Below, piece after piece: positions 1-7,458 of a stretch of 28,252 bases of DNA. Below the pieces are notes generated by a model. The model searched no databases, was not told where the DNA came from, and saw nothing but the letters and a program-made list of their open reading frames with translations. The position numbers were made by a program, and so were the translations under genes. Source of the stretch: an uncultured Bacteroidales bacterium (lineage in GTDB: Bacteria; Bacteroidota; Bacteroidia; Bacteroidales; P3). Position 1 is the stretch's first letter. Each line of letters begins with the position of its first letter. Location: NCBI GenBank assembly GCA_937915785.1, contig CALGGY010000084.1, forward strand, positions 1 through 28,252. Reading direction: 5' to 3'.

Positions 1-1
1 C

Positions 2-997
2 ATCATTTCGGCGAGCCGGAGCACCGACATTCCGGCGTTCTATGCCAAGTGGTTCATCAACCGTTTGCGGGCTGGCTATTGCGTGTGGTACAATCCGTTC
101 AATCCTAAGCCAACGTATGTTTCTTTTGCAAATTGCAAAGTGGTGGTGTTCTGGACAAAAAATCCGAAACCATTGTTGCCTCTATTGCATGAACTTGACG
201 AACAGGGTATACATTACTACTTCCAATTTACCCTGAACGACTACGACAACGAGCGATTTGAACCAAATGTGCCAAGCGTGGAGCAGCGTGTGCAGACGTT
301 CCGCCAACTGTCGGAGATGGTGGGCAAAGAACGCATTATCTGGCGTTTCGACCCGCTGATTGTTACGCCACAGCTCTCGCCTCATGATTTGCTCGTAAAA
401 ATCTGGAAATTAGGCAACAAACTAAAAGGATTGACCGACAAACTCGTCTTTAGTTTTATTGATATAAACGGCTACCGCAAGGTGCAGAGCAATTTGGTGA
501 AGGAGACCGACCAGTTCTCGAAAGAGAGCATCAGCCAAGCGGAGTTCACCTCGGAGCAGATGAACGAGATAGCCGACGGACTTGCCAAGTGCCGCGACCG
601 CTGGGCGCAAGAGGGTTGGAGCATTGAACTTGCCACCTGCGGCGAGAAAATCGACCTCGACAAATACGGCATCGCCCACAACCGCTGCATCGATGGGGAA
701 CTGATGAAACGCCTCTGGCCCGAAGATGAGGAGTTGGTTTATTACCTGAACTATGGCGAATTGCCCGACCGAACATCGCTTTTTGGTATCGATCTGAGTC
801 GTCCGCCCTTATCACCCGAAAAAATGAAAGACAAAGGGCAGCGCAAATTATGTGGCTGCATGATAAGCAAAGACATTGGGATGTACAATACTTGCGGACA
901 TCTGTGTGTGTATTGCTATGCTAATACCAGCAAAGAAACCGTTCTGAAAAACTTGTCGAGATTAAAAAAAGACAGCGAAAGTATATTGGAAAAATAA
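2..997 (+). CDS. DUF1848 family protein, radical-SAM-like cysteine cluster, 5' end missing
   Basis: The reading frame is open from the first bases of the window, so the start codon lies outside it. The first visible residues (IISASRSTDIPAFYAKWF) match the usual opening of DUF1848 proteins, so only a few residues are missing. Near the C-terminus the segment CGHLCVYCYAN (about 894-926) gives a CX3CX2C pattern, with a further CGC just before it. DUF1848 is known for a C-terminal cysteine cluster resembling the 4Fe-4S site of radical SAM enzymes; no reaction is established. The stop at 995-997 is 13 bases from the end of the oppositely oriented ATPase pseudogene. Family assignment is firm, function unknown. 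Confidence 0.85.
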   Translation: MISASRSTDIPAFYAKWFINRLRAGYCVWYNPFNPKPTYVSFANCKVVVFWTKNPKPLLPLLHELDEQGIHYYFQFTLNDYDNERFEPNVPSVEQRVQTFRQLSEMVGKERIIWRFDPLIVTPQLSPHDLLVKIWKLGNKLKGLTDKLVFSFIDINGYRKVQSNLVKETDQFSKESISQAEFTSEQMNEIADGLAKCRDRWAQEGWSIELATCGEKIDLDKYGIAHNRCIDGELMKRLWPEDEELVYYLNYGELPDRTSLFGIDLSRPPLSPEKMKDKGQRKLCGCMISKDIGMYNTCGHLCVYCYANTSKETVLKNLSRLKKDSESILEK

Positions 998-1010
998 CTC
1001 CATCCTCCCC

Positions 1011-2343
1011 TCACACCAGTCCCGCATAATATACTGGCAGGAATAGGGTTTGTCCTTCGTGCTGGCGGTCCTTGGTGTACAGCACCACTCCTTCGTCCGT
1101 ACGCGACAGGAAACGCCGCCTGAACTCGTCCATCGACTTGTGGGTGCGGTATCCCGACGGTTTCACCTCCACGGGCACCAGCTTGTTTCCCCTCGAAAGC
1201 AGAAAATCAACCTTGTAGTTGTGTTTCTCGTCCTTTGGAAAAGTGTAGTAAAACAGGTTGTTGCCCGCTGCCGCAAACATCTGGGCCACAAGATTGTCGT
1301 ACAGATACCCGAGGTTGGCCTCCAGCTTGTCGCTCAAAAGTTTGTCGCATATCACATTTTCGGTGTACCGCTTGTCCCAAAAGCAAAGGGTAACAAAAAG
1401 CCCTGTGTCGGCAAGGTAAATCTTGTAGCGTTGCAGGTCTTTGGCCAAGTCCATACCCACGTTGGTGTCGGTGCAGCGGTGGCAGAAAAGCGTGGTCTTG
1501 CTCTCCGACAAAACCTGCAGCAGGGTGGCCATTTTGCCGTAGGAACGTTCGCCGAGCACTGCCGCAGGACGATAGCGCGACACGTTGCCGCTCAGCTGCG
1601 CCGGAATGTTCAAAAACATACGCTCCGCGGCACCCGACGGGTCTAATTTCTGAAAATTGTCAAGGTAAAGCCGTATTATTCCCCGCTTGGTCTTGTCCAC
1701 AGCACTAAGGTTTTTTGTGCTGAGATATGTGCTTACGGCCTGAGGCATACCGCCCACGAGCATATACAAGCGCAAGTCGCGCATGGCACTGCGATGTGCC
1801 GAACCTGAAGGTTTACGACTGTGGAACATTTCACGCAAAATGCAGGGGCCATCGCCATCGCCAAGGGCCCGGCGGAACTCATCGTAATCCATCGGGTACA
1901 TGGTGATACGCTCCTCCTCGCTCGGAATGGTGATGTCCTTTGTGTTCTTTTTTATGCTTATCAACGAATCCGTCTCGATATAGTCGTATCTCCCGTCGGC
2001 CACAAAATACTTTATGGCCTGACGCGCAAGCTGACATTTCTGCATTTCGTCGAAAATGACAAGCGATTTGCGAGGCTTAAGCACAGTGCGATAATGCTGC
2101 TGCAACTGCAGAAAAATCTCGTCCAAGTCCGAAACATCTTCAAACATTTCGCTTATTCGTCTTGGGCAATCTGTTGAAATCTACAAGCAGGTATTTTTCA
2201 TACTCGTTTTTAGCAAACTATTCCACCAATGTGGACTTACCCACACGCCTAGCACCTTCCACCAGCATTGCCGCACGTCCCATACTGGTATTTTTCCAAT
2301 CAAGCAACTCATTGTAAGACTTGCGTTTAAACACATGTTCCAT
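1011..2343 (-). pseudogene. AAA_14/DUF4143 ATPase, broken by one nonsense codon and frameshifts
   Basis: Reading from an ATG at 2343 gives a typical start of the prokaryotic AAA (AAA_14) plus DUF4143 ATPases, with a Walker A motif (EGARRVGKST, residues 29-38). Codon 42 is TAG (2218-2220) where a sense codon is expected. The frame then shifts around 2150-2175: restoring single bases in the AACAGATT and GACGAATAAGC stretches would join it to the long frame that runs from 2147 to 1011. That downstream part looks intact: Walker B (LVIFDEMQ), the YMLVGGMPQAV segment, and a C-terminal VDFLLSRGNKLVPVEVKPS region like the nuclease-fold end of DUF4143 proteins. A product starting at ATG 2147 would lack Walker A, so it could not be a normal ATPase. 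Sequencing error is unlikely to explain three lesions. Confidence 0.85.
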
Positions 2344-2369
2344 AGTTGTTGTATTTTTATAAAACTATG

Positions 2370-2377
2370 CAAAGGTA
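2370..2377 (-). promoter_or_regulatory. Bacteroidota -7 box (TACCTTTG) of the ATPase pseudogene
   Basis: On the minus strand TACCTTTG matches TAnnTTTG and lies 26 bases upstream of the ATG at 2343. There is no clear TTG at the -33 position (TGT is found there with a 19-bp spacer). Confidence 0.55.
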
Positions 2378-2404
2378 CGAAGAAAAACGACGCCTCACAT
2401 TTAA

Positions 2405-2532
2405 AAAAAAACATCCCGTTTCCCCGAAATTTGCAACTGCAAAACATCCCATTTCCCCAAAATCTTCAACAACAAAATATCCCACCCCCCAAAAAAATTT
2501 TCAAACCACAAAATATTCCGTTTACCCGTTTT
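2405..2532. repeat. Degenerate 33-bp tandem array upstream of the ATPase pseudogene
   Basis: The core AAAACATCCC / AAAATATCCC / AAAATATTCC recurs with acatccc-like cores at 2411, 2444, 2477 and 2513, giving spacings of 33, 33 and 36 bases. Units are C-rich on the plus strand (CCCGTTTCCCC, CCCATTTCCCC, CCCACCCCCC) and the last contains TTTACCCGTTTTT, close to ATTACCCGTTTTT in the arrays at 7.4 and 8.9 kb. The array lies upstream of the pseudogene promoter. It is not a CRISPR: there are no unrelated spacers between conserved repeats. Confidence 0.75.
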
Positions 2533-2673
2533 TTTCGGCAACACATGGCACAAACTCGCTCAAAAGGCAAATCTTGAATTATCTCAACACGCAACGCTTT
2601 GTTATACAGCCCATTGCCCAAATTTGTGAATAACGCAAGCCGTTTTATTTCTGCAAAAGAGAAAAATAAAACG

Positions 2674-2681
2674 TATCTTTG
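2674..2681 (+). promoter_or_regulatory. -7 box (TATCTTTG) for the transketolase operon
   Basis: TATCTTTG, followed by GCAAAA as in many Bacteroidota promoters, ends 19 bases before the ATG at 2701. It implies a very short leader. A weak TTTCTG lies near the -33 position. Confidence 0.7.
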
Positions 2682-2700
2682 CAAAAAAACAAGATATTTG

Positions 2701-3549
2701 ATGAAAACACTTATAGAACTGCAAGACATTGCAAAACAAGTACGTAGAGACATAGTACGCATGACCAACAAAGCCAAATCGGGGCACCCGGGCGGCTCGT
2801 TAGGCTGCACCGAATTTATGACAGCCCTGCATTTCAACATAATGAACGCCGACCCCGCGCATTTCACCATGGAAGGGCGTGGCGAGGACATGTTCTTTAT
2901 GTCGAACGGACACATAACCCCTGTGCTGTACAGCGTTATGTCCCGTCGCGGATATTTCCCTGTCGACGAGCTCAACACCTTCCGGTTCCTCGGCACGCGT
3001 CTGCAAGGGCACCCCTCCACAGCACACAACCTGCCGGGCATTCGCATGGCCTCAGGGTCGTTGGGACAAGGCCTTTCAGTGGCCATCGGCGCCGCTGTGG
3101 CAAAGAAAATGGACGGCGATAAGAACCTCGTTTTCACCCTGCACGGCGACGGCGAACTGCAGGAAGGTCAAATTTGGGAAGCCGTGATGTTTGCCGGCTC
3201 CAAAGGCGTGGACAACCTAATATCCACCATCGACTACAACCGCCAGCAAATCGACGGCACCACCGACCATGTGATGTCGCTGGGCAACCTGCAGGCCAAA
3301 TGGGAGGCCTTCGGATGGCAGGTGGTGAACATCGCCGACGGCAACGACATGCAACAGGTTCTTGACGGACTTGGCTCTGCCCGCAGCCTCACCGGAAAAG
3401 GCAAACCCATCTGCGTGATAATGAAAACCGAAATGGGCTACGGCGTGGACTTTATGCAAGGCACAAACAAATACCACGGCACACCGCCCTCCGACGAAGA
3501 ACTGGCAAAAGCTTTGGCTCAACTACCCGAAACACTCGGCGACTATTGA
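2701..3549 (+). CDS. Transketolase, N-terminal (thiamine diphosphate-binding) subunit
   Basis: Encodes 282 residues covering the first third of transketolase. With the C-terminal subunit it would transfer two-carbon units between sugar phosphates in the non-oxidative pentose phosphate pathway. SGHPGG is at residues 27-32, and the thiamine diphosphate/Mg motif begins at GDG 149-151 and runs to the IDYN segment about 27 residues on. RLQGHPS and GSLGQGLS are also present. Length matches the split N-half found in many bacteria and archaea. The start at 2701 is chosen because the promoter is immediately upstream; longer in-frame starts would lie outside the transcript. Its TGA overlaps the ATG of the next gene by one base, so the two are translationally coupled. 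The partner half lies 1.4 kb downstream, not adjacent. Confidence 0.93.
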   Translation: MKTLIELQDIAKQVRRDIVRMTNKAKSGHPGGSLGCTEFMTALHFNIMNADPAHFTMEGRGEDMFFMSNGHITPVLYSVMSRRGYFPVDELNTFRFLGTRLQGHPSTAHNLPGIRMASGSLGQGLSVAIGAAVAKKMDGDKNLVFTLHGDGELQEGQIWEAVMFAGSKGVDNLISTIDYNRQQIDGTTDHVMSLGNLQAKWEAFGWQVVNIADGNDMQQVLDGLGSARSLTGKGKPICVIMKTEMGYGVDFMQGTNKYHGTPPSDEELAKALAQLPETLGDY

Positions 3550-4937
3550 TGAAACGCCTCTGTATCATATTGTCGGCAATGCTGTTGGTGGCGGCATCGG
3601 CGCAAGCGCAAAAAAAACGCACGCCCGTAAATCCGCTCGCCGACAAAACGCATGTATTGCTCATTCTCGACTGCTCCAGCAGCATGTGGGACAAATGGCA
3701 GAGCGACTCCAAAATAAAGATAACGCAGGCCGTGCTGCTCAAATTCATGGACAGCATTTCGCACCAAAACAACGTGGAATTTGCCATGCGCGTGTTCGGA
3801 CACATGAACAAAAACGACCACGGCACACGGCTCGAAGTACCATTCGCCTACGACAACAACTACAAAATAAAAAGCAAGATAAAAACCCTCGTGCCACAAG
3901 GCGGATGCACCGCCACCACGGCCCTCACCAACGCCGTAAACGACTTTCCGTCGGGCAACTCGTCGCGAAACATCATACTGATAATAACCGACGGCCTCGA
4001 CGACTGCAGCGACGACATCTGCCAAGTGGCCAAACAGGTGCAAACCAGCGGCATAGTGGTAAAAACGTTTATCATCGGCATCGGCAAAAAAAGCAACTTC
4101 AAAAGCGACCTTAACTGCGCCGGCAGGTTTTTCCACGTACCAAACGAGGAGACCTACATCAAAACGCTGTACAACATTTTCGACCTTGCCAACCAGCAGG
4201 CCGGCGTGTGCCTGAGCATTGCCGACAAAACGGGCAAAATCTATGAAAGTACCACCCCCGTTACCTTTGCCGACGCGCAAACCGGCATGCCCCGCCTGCA
4301 AACCCTGTACACTTTCAACAGCAAGTCGCAGCCCGACACCCTCACCGTGGACCCACTGGTGGAATACAACGTAACTTTCCACACCAACCCGCCGCAAACT
4401 CTGCACGGAGTAAAACTCGAAAACGGACGCACAAACAACATCGGCATCACCGCCGAACAAGGCCTGCTGCGCGTGCATTTCGACGGACACAGGGTGCTTT
4501 TCCCACTGCCCGACTACACAGTAAGCGTGCGCAAAAACTCCGACAACAGTTTTGTGAATATCCATGCATTGAACATCGAAACGCCTTATATCACAGGACG
4601 TTACAACATTGAGGTGAACACCTTGCCCCCCACCATCCTCAACGGCGTGGACATACGCTACACCGCCACCACCGAGCTGGTGATACCAACCCCCGGAATG
4701 GCCGTGGTGAACAAGCCTAAGGGACTTTTCAAAGGCATCATCTTTGCCATCGGCGAGGAGGACAACACCTTGACGCAAATCCACGTGCTCGACGAAGAGA
4801 AAAACGTGGAACGCCTTGTGATGATGCCCGGCGAATACGTGGTGCTGCTGCAGGACAAAGAGGAACAAGGACATAAAACCGTTCAGAAACGCCGTTTCAA
4901 AATAGAATCGGCACAACAGACAAACATCAATTTTTAA
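3549..4937 (+). CDS. Secreted von Willebrand factor A domain protein
   Basis: A 462-residue protein with an N-terminal signal peptide (hydrophobic stretch 4-18, likely cut after AQA at about 20). A vWA domain follows: the MIDAS metal site is DCSSS (D41, S43, S45), with GGCTATTAL near 117-125 and ITDGLDD near 148. The remaining residues (about 230-462) look like beta-rich repeats, unassigned. The ATG overlaps the stop of the transketolase N subunit, and 24 bases separate its stop from the C subunit, so it sits inside the transketolase operon. VWA proteins usually bind other proteins through Mg. A role in sugar metabolism is not implied by the sequence; co-transcription may be historical. Partner and function are unknown. 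Confidence 0.85.
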   Translation: MKRLCIILSAMLLVAASAQAQKKRTPVNPLADKTHVLLILDCSSSMWDKWQSDSKIKITQAVLLKFMDSISHQNNVEFAMRVFGHMNKNDHGTRLEVPFAYDNNYKIKSKIKTLVPQGGCTATTALTNAVNDFPSGNSSRNIILIITDGLDDCSDDICQVAKQVQTSGIVVKTFIIGIGKKSNFKSDLNCAGRFFHVPNEETYIKTLYNIFDLANQQAGVCLSIADKTGKIYESTTPVTFADAQTGMPRLQTLYTFNSKSQPDTLTVDPLVEYNVTFHTNPPQTLHGVKLENGRTNNIGITAEQGLLRVHFDGHRVLFPLPDYTVSVRKNSDNSFVNIHALNIETPYITGRYNIEVNTLPPTILNGVDIRYTATTELVIPTPGMAVVNKPKGLFKGIIFAIGEEDNTLTQIHVLDEEKNVERLVMMPGEYVVLLQDKEEQGHKTVQKRRFKIESAQQTNINF

Positions 4938-4961
4938 CGAAAAACAAAAAAACATCATACA

Positions 4962-5918
4962 ATGATAAACACAAGCGAGAACATAGCAATGAAAGACCTC
5001 CGCAGCGGATTTGGCGAAGGCTTGGTGGCCGCCGGCCGCAAAAATCCCAACGTGGTGGCCCTCACCGCCGACGTTACAGGCTCCGTAAAAATGGACGGCT
5101 TTGCCAAGGCATTCCCCGAACGTTTCGTGCAATGCGGCATTGCCGAAGCCAACATGACGGGCATCGCGGCAGGCATGTCGCTCAACGGCAAAACACCCTT
5201 CATCGGAGGCTTTGCCGAATTTGTTACCGGACGCATATACGACCAGATACGACAAGTGGTGGCCTACTCCAACAAAAACGTGAAAATCTGCGGCAGCCAC
5301 GCCGGCATCACACTTGGCGAAGACGGTGCCACACACCAGACCATGGAGGACATAGGACTGATGAAAGCCCTGCCCAACATGACGGTGCTTGTGCCTTGCG
5401 ACGCCAACCAGACTCACAACGCCACCATTGCCGCCGCCGAACACAACGGTCCCGTGTACCTGCGGTTCGGACGCCCCAAAATGCCCAACTTCACCGACAT
5501 CAACGAGCCTTTCATCATTGGTAAAGCACAAATTCTAAACCAAGGCTCCGACGTAAGCATCATAGCCACCGGACATCTTGTGTGGGAAGCCCTTGTGGCA
5601 GCCCAAGCCCTCGAAAAAGAAGGCATCCGCGCTGACGTTATCAACATACACACCATAAAACCCCTCGACTGCGAAACCATTATTGCCAGCGCACACAAAA
5701 CTGGCGCCGTGGTTACCGCCGAGGAACATTCGCTAATAAACGGCCTTGGCGACAGCGTGGCTCACGTTCTGGCACTGAACTGCCCCACCCCAATGCGCAT
5801 GGTGGCAATGGAAGACCGTTTCGGCGAATCGGGCACCCCCATGCAACTGATGGAACATTTCGGACTGAAAAGCAAAAACATCATCGGACAAGTGCACAAC
5901 GTCCTGAAAATGAAATAA
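4962..5918 (+). CDS. Transketolase, C-terminal (pyrimidine-binding and C) subunit
   Basis: Encodes 318 residues matching the second half of split transketolase, the part that contacts the pyrimidine ring of thiamine diphosphate and completes the active site with the N subunit. Features include ADVTGSVKM near the start, RFVQCGIAEANMTGIAAGMS (with the conserved Glu that activates the cofactor), SHAGITLGEDGATHQTMED, and the C-terminal TAEEHSLINGLGDSVA segment. The ATG at 4962 follows the vWA gene by 24 bases; an internal ATG at 4989 is a possible alternative start (MKDLRSGFGEG) and matches the usual beginning of the family slightly better. Transcription ends at the hairpin at 5943-5972. Confidence 0.93.
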   Translation: MINTSENIAMKDLRSGFGEGLVAAGRKNPNVVALTADVTGSVKMDGFAKAFPERFVQCGIAEANMTGIAAGMSLNGKTPFIGGFAEFVTGRIYDQIRQVVAYSNKNVKICGSHAGITLGEDGATHQTMEDIGLMKALPNMTVLVPCDANQTHNATIAAAEHNGPVYLRFGRPKMPNFTDINEPFIIGKAQILNQGSDVSIIATGHLVWEALVAAQALEKEGIRADVINIHTIKPLDCETIIASAHKTGAVVTAEEHSLINGLGDSVAHVLALNCPTPMRMVAMEDRFGESGTPMQLMEHFGLKSKNIIGQVHNVLKMK

Positions 5919-5942
5919 AAACATCTCAGCGACAACAGAAAG

Positions 5943-5972
5943 ACTCCGTACCGAAATGACGGAGTTTTTTTT
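5943..5972 (+). terminator. Rho-independent terminator of the transketolase operon
   Basis: ACTCCGT (5943-5949) pairs with ACGGAGT (5959-5965), with a 9-base loop, and is followed by a run of T. It lies 24 bases after the transketolase C-subunit stop. Confidence 0.85.
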
Positions 5973-5976
5973 ATTA

Positions 5977-6008
5977 TTTTGCTTTGTCGGAAAAAAAACG
6001 TAACTTTG
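5977..6008 (+). promoter_or_regulatory. Promoter of the nucleotidyltransferase gene
   Basis: TTTTG at 5977-5981 and TAACTTTG at 6001-6008 are separated by exactly 19 bases, a good match to the Bacteroidota -33/-7 arrangement. It lies just after the transketolase terminator. Confidence 0.7.
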
Positions 6009-6062
6009 CAAAACCGAACCATCGGAAAAAAACACCAACACCACCAAACCTCATCAAAAGAC

Positions 6063-6371
6063 ATGAGAAGGCCGGAGATAACACAAAAACTGAAAGAAGG
6101 CTTTGCCGCACTGCCATTCCCTGTCGAGGTGTGGATATACGGCAGCGAGGCACGCGGCGACGCTCGCCCCGACTCCGACATAGACCTGCTTGTGCTGTTC
6201 GACAAACCTACCGTGGACAAAAAAGATGTGGACAGACTTTACGACGTAACATACCCCATCAGGCTCAACCCGGGTATATCCATAAGCCTTTTTGCACTGC
6301 CAAAATCACAATGGGAATCGCGCATGACACCCTTTCGCGACAATGTTTCATCCGACAGAATAAGACTTTAA
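6063..6371 (+). CDS. MNT-type nucleotidyltransferase (possible antitoxin of a HEPN pair)
   Basis: A 102-residue minimal nucleotidyltransferase. The diagnostic motif is GSEARGDARPDSDIDLLV at residues 27-44, with G27-S28 and the metal-binding D39 and D41. In this family the small enzyme often modifies a neighbouring HEPN ribonuclease and so acts as its antitoxin (MntA/HepT type); that is family knowledge, not shown here. The frame is open further upstream, but those codons overlap the promoter, so ATG 6063 is preferred. The stop is 3 bases before the ATG of the HEPN gene, as expected for a two-gene module. The gene looks intact although its partner is frameshifted. Confidence 0.85.
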   Translation: MRRPEITQKLKEGFAALPFPVEVWIYGSEARGDARPDSDIDLLVLFDKPTVDKKDVDRLYDVTYPIRLNPGISISLFALPKSQWESRMTPFRDNVSSDRIRL

Positions 6372-6374
6372 AAC

Positions 6375-6894
6375 ATGCTTACCCAACAAGAAAGAACCGA
6401 CATTGCGCAATACCGCACCACCAACGCCAACAAAACACTGGCCGAGGTGCTCGGCCACATCAGGCACGGCTATTTCAACACCGCCACAAACCGCATGTAC
6501 TTATGCCTGCTACTATGCGGCAAGCGCCATGCTTATCGCAAATCAGATAAATGCCAAGTCGCACGAAGGTGTGAGACAAATGTCCGGATTGCATTTCGTA
6601 AGGACAGGGGTATTTCCGCAATATATCGGCAAATATTACGGACAATTGCTCGACGAACGCAATACCGGCGACTACGAGGATTTTTTCGACCACGATGAAA
6701 CCTCTGCCAAGGATCTTTATGCCAAAGCCGAGGAAATAATTACCCTTATAACTGCAAAAGTAAATGCTTGGCTGGCAGAACAGCCCCAACAAACCGACAA
6801 CAAATATTTTTTTTCAAACATAAATCTAACAGACAAAAAAAAACCAATTCAAACAACAGAAAACCAAACAGATACGACAAAACAAAACATATAA
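6375..6894 (+). pseudogene. HEPN domain protein, frameshifted
   Basis: The frame starting at ATG 6375 gives an ordinary HEPN beginning (LTQQERTDIAQYR ... FNTATNRMY). At 6498-6503 the DNA reads TACTTATGCC; removing one T gives TAC TAT GCC and restores YACYYAASAMLIAN, the strongly conserved NRxYYAxxxAA-type segment, after which HEGVRQMSGLHFVRTG and the rest of the HEPN helices follow to the stop at 6892-6894. So a single extra T at 6501/6502 disrupts the gene. I see no classic slippery heptamer, so programmed frameshifting is not suggested. The last 30 or so residues are Asn/Thr/Lys/Gln-rich and unlike the family. It is the presumed ribonuclease partner of the preceding nucleotidyltransferase. 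Confidence 0.75.
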
Positions 6895-6902
6895 CAATAT
6901 AA

Positions 6903-7084
6903 GATAGCGTTTGTAGCTATCCTTGACATCCAATTACCACACAGTCTCTCGATTGAGAGACGATCATACAATCAAGGTTAGCCATCGAATGCCGTAGCAT
7001 GCTACGGCGTGGAATGACTTGTTGATTGTGTGGGGCGTGGTAACCCCGGATGTCAAGCAAGGAAAACAATTCCACGCTTTTTTT
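6903..7084 (+). ncRNA. Multi-helix structured leader, candidate cis-regulatory RNA
   Basis: Five complementary segments nest cleanly. Helix 0: GATAGC 6903-6908 with 6916-6921. Helix 1: CTTGACATCC 6922-6931 with 7048-7057, extended by TTACCAC 6934-6940 with 7037-7043. Inside it are a hairpin GTCTCTC 6944-6950 with 6955-6961, and an arm CATACAATCAA 6965-6975 with 7022-7032 (one G-U) topped by the 18-base palindrome GCCGTAGCATGCTACGGC 6991-7008. A competing helix pairs GCGTGGAAT 7007-7015 with ATTCCACGC 7069-7077, directly followed by seven T (7078-7084), which would resemble a terminator. The next bases are the ATG of the small Xre-like gene. I do not recognise the fold as a known riboswitch. 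A DNA element such as a small MITE is the main alternative. Confidence 0.55.
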
Positions 7085-7297
7085 ATGGCAAATATCAGAA
7101 ATGTGCATATAGGGAAAATTATAAAAGCCAAGCTCAAAGAGCAGGGCCGCACCAGCGCGTGGCTGGCACACCAGATACCTTGCACACCCAACCACCTTTA
7201 CAAGATATACTCAAAACCCAACATAAACACCGAGATGCTTGTACGCATTTCCAATTTGTTGGAGTACAACTTTTTCAGGGAATATATCGAAAAATAG
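7085..7297 (+). CDS. Small Xre-like helix-turn-helix protein
   Basis: A 70-residue protein resembling the short Cro/C1-type DNA-binding proteins common in Bacteroidota. It opens with HIGKIIKAKLKEQG, followed by a helix-turn-helix (TSAWLAHQIPCTPNHLYKIY, about residues 25-44) and NINTEMLVRISNLLEYNFFREY. The ATG at 7085 comes directly after a run of seven T that could be the 3' flank of a terminator hairpin, so the leader may control this gene. No Shine-Dalgarno-like sequence is seen. There is no effector domain, so it is presumably a regulator of itself or of neighbours. Targets are unknown. Confidence 0.75.
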   Translation: MANIRNVHIGKIIKAKLKEQGRTSAWLAHQIPCTPNHLYKIYSKPNINTEMLVRISNLLEYNFFREYIEK

Positions 7298-7344
7298 CAC
7301 TCTCGGCATTATATTGATTTTAAACAAATTGCATATAAACCCTC

Positions 7345-7428
7345 ACAAAACCGAGAGGAATAATCACCTGTTTTTTCACAAAACAGAGAGAAATAATTAC
7401 CCGTTTTTGCTCAAAACCGAGAGGAAAG
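7345..7428. repeat. 33-bp repeat array, left copy (3' side of the intact ATPase gene)
   Basis: Three units whose AAAAC cores start at 7347, 7380 and 7413, an exact 33-base period. Units carry CACAAAACCGAGAGGAATAA, then TCACCTGTTTTTT or TTACCCGTTTTTG. The block is nearly identical, in the same orientation and order, to the array at 8860-8941. It ends about 30 bases beyond the stop of the ATPase gene on the minus strand. Confidence 0.85.
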
Positions 7429-7458
7429 ATCTGGACGTCAGTCCTATTATTACGGTTT

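Noticed and set aside
2405..2532. CRISPR array
   Set aside because: The 33-base periodicity involves the whole unit with gradual divergence; there are no constant repeats alternating with unrelated spacers, and no cas genes are present.
3543..5531. A 662-codon open frame on the minus strand opposite the vWA and transketolase genes
   Set aside because: It is antisense to clearly conserved genes, has His/Val/Phe-rich composition typical of shadow frames in this codon usage, and shows no motif.
6922..7057. MITE as the primary explanation of the nested inverted repeat
   Set aside because: No target-site duplication is visible at either end and the position directly before a start codon, with an alternative terminator-like fold, fits a leader RNA better; not excluded.
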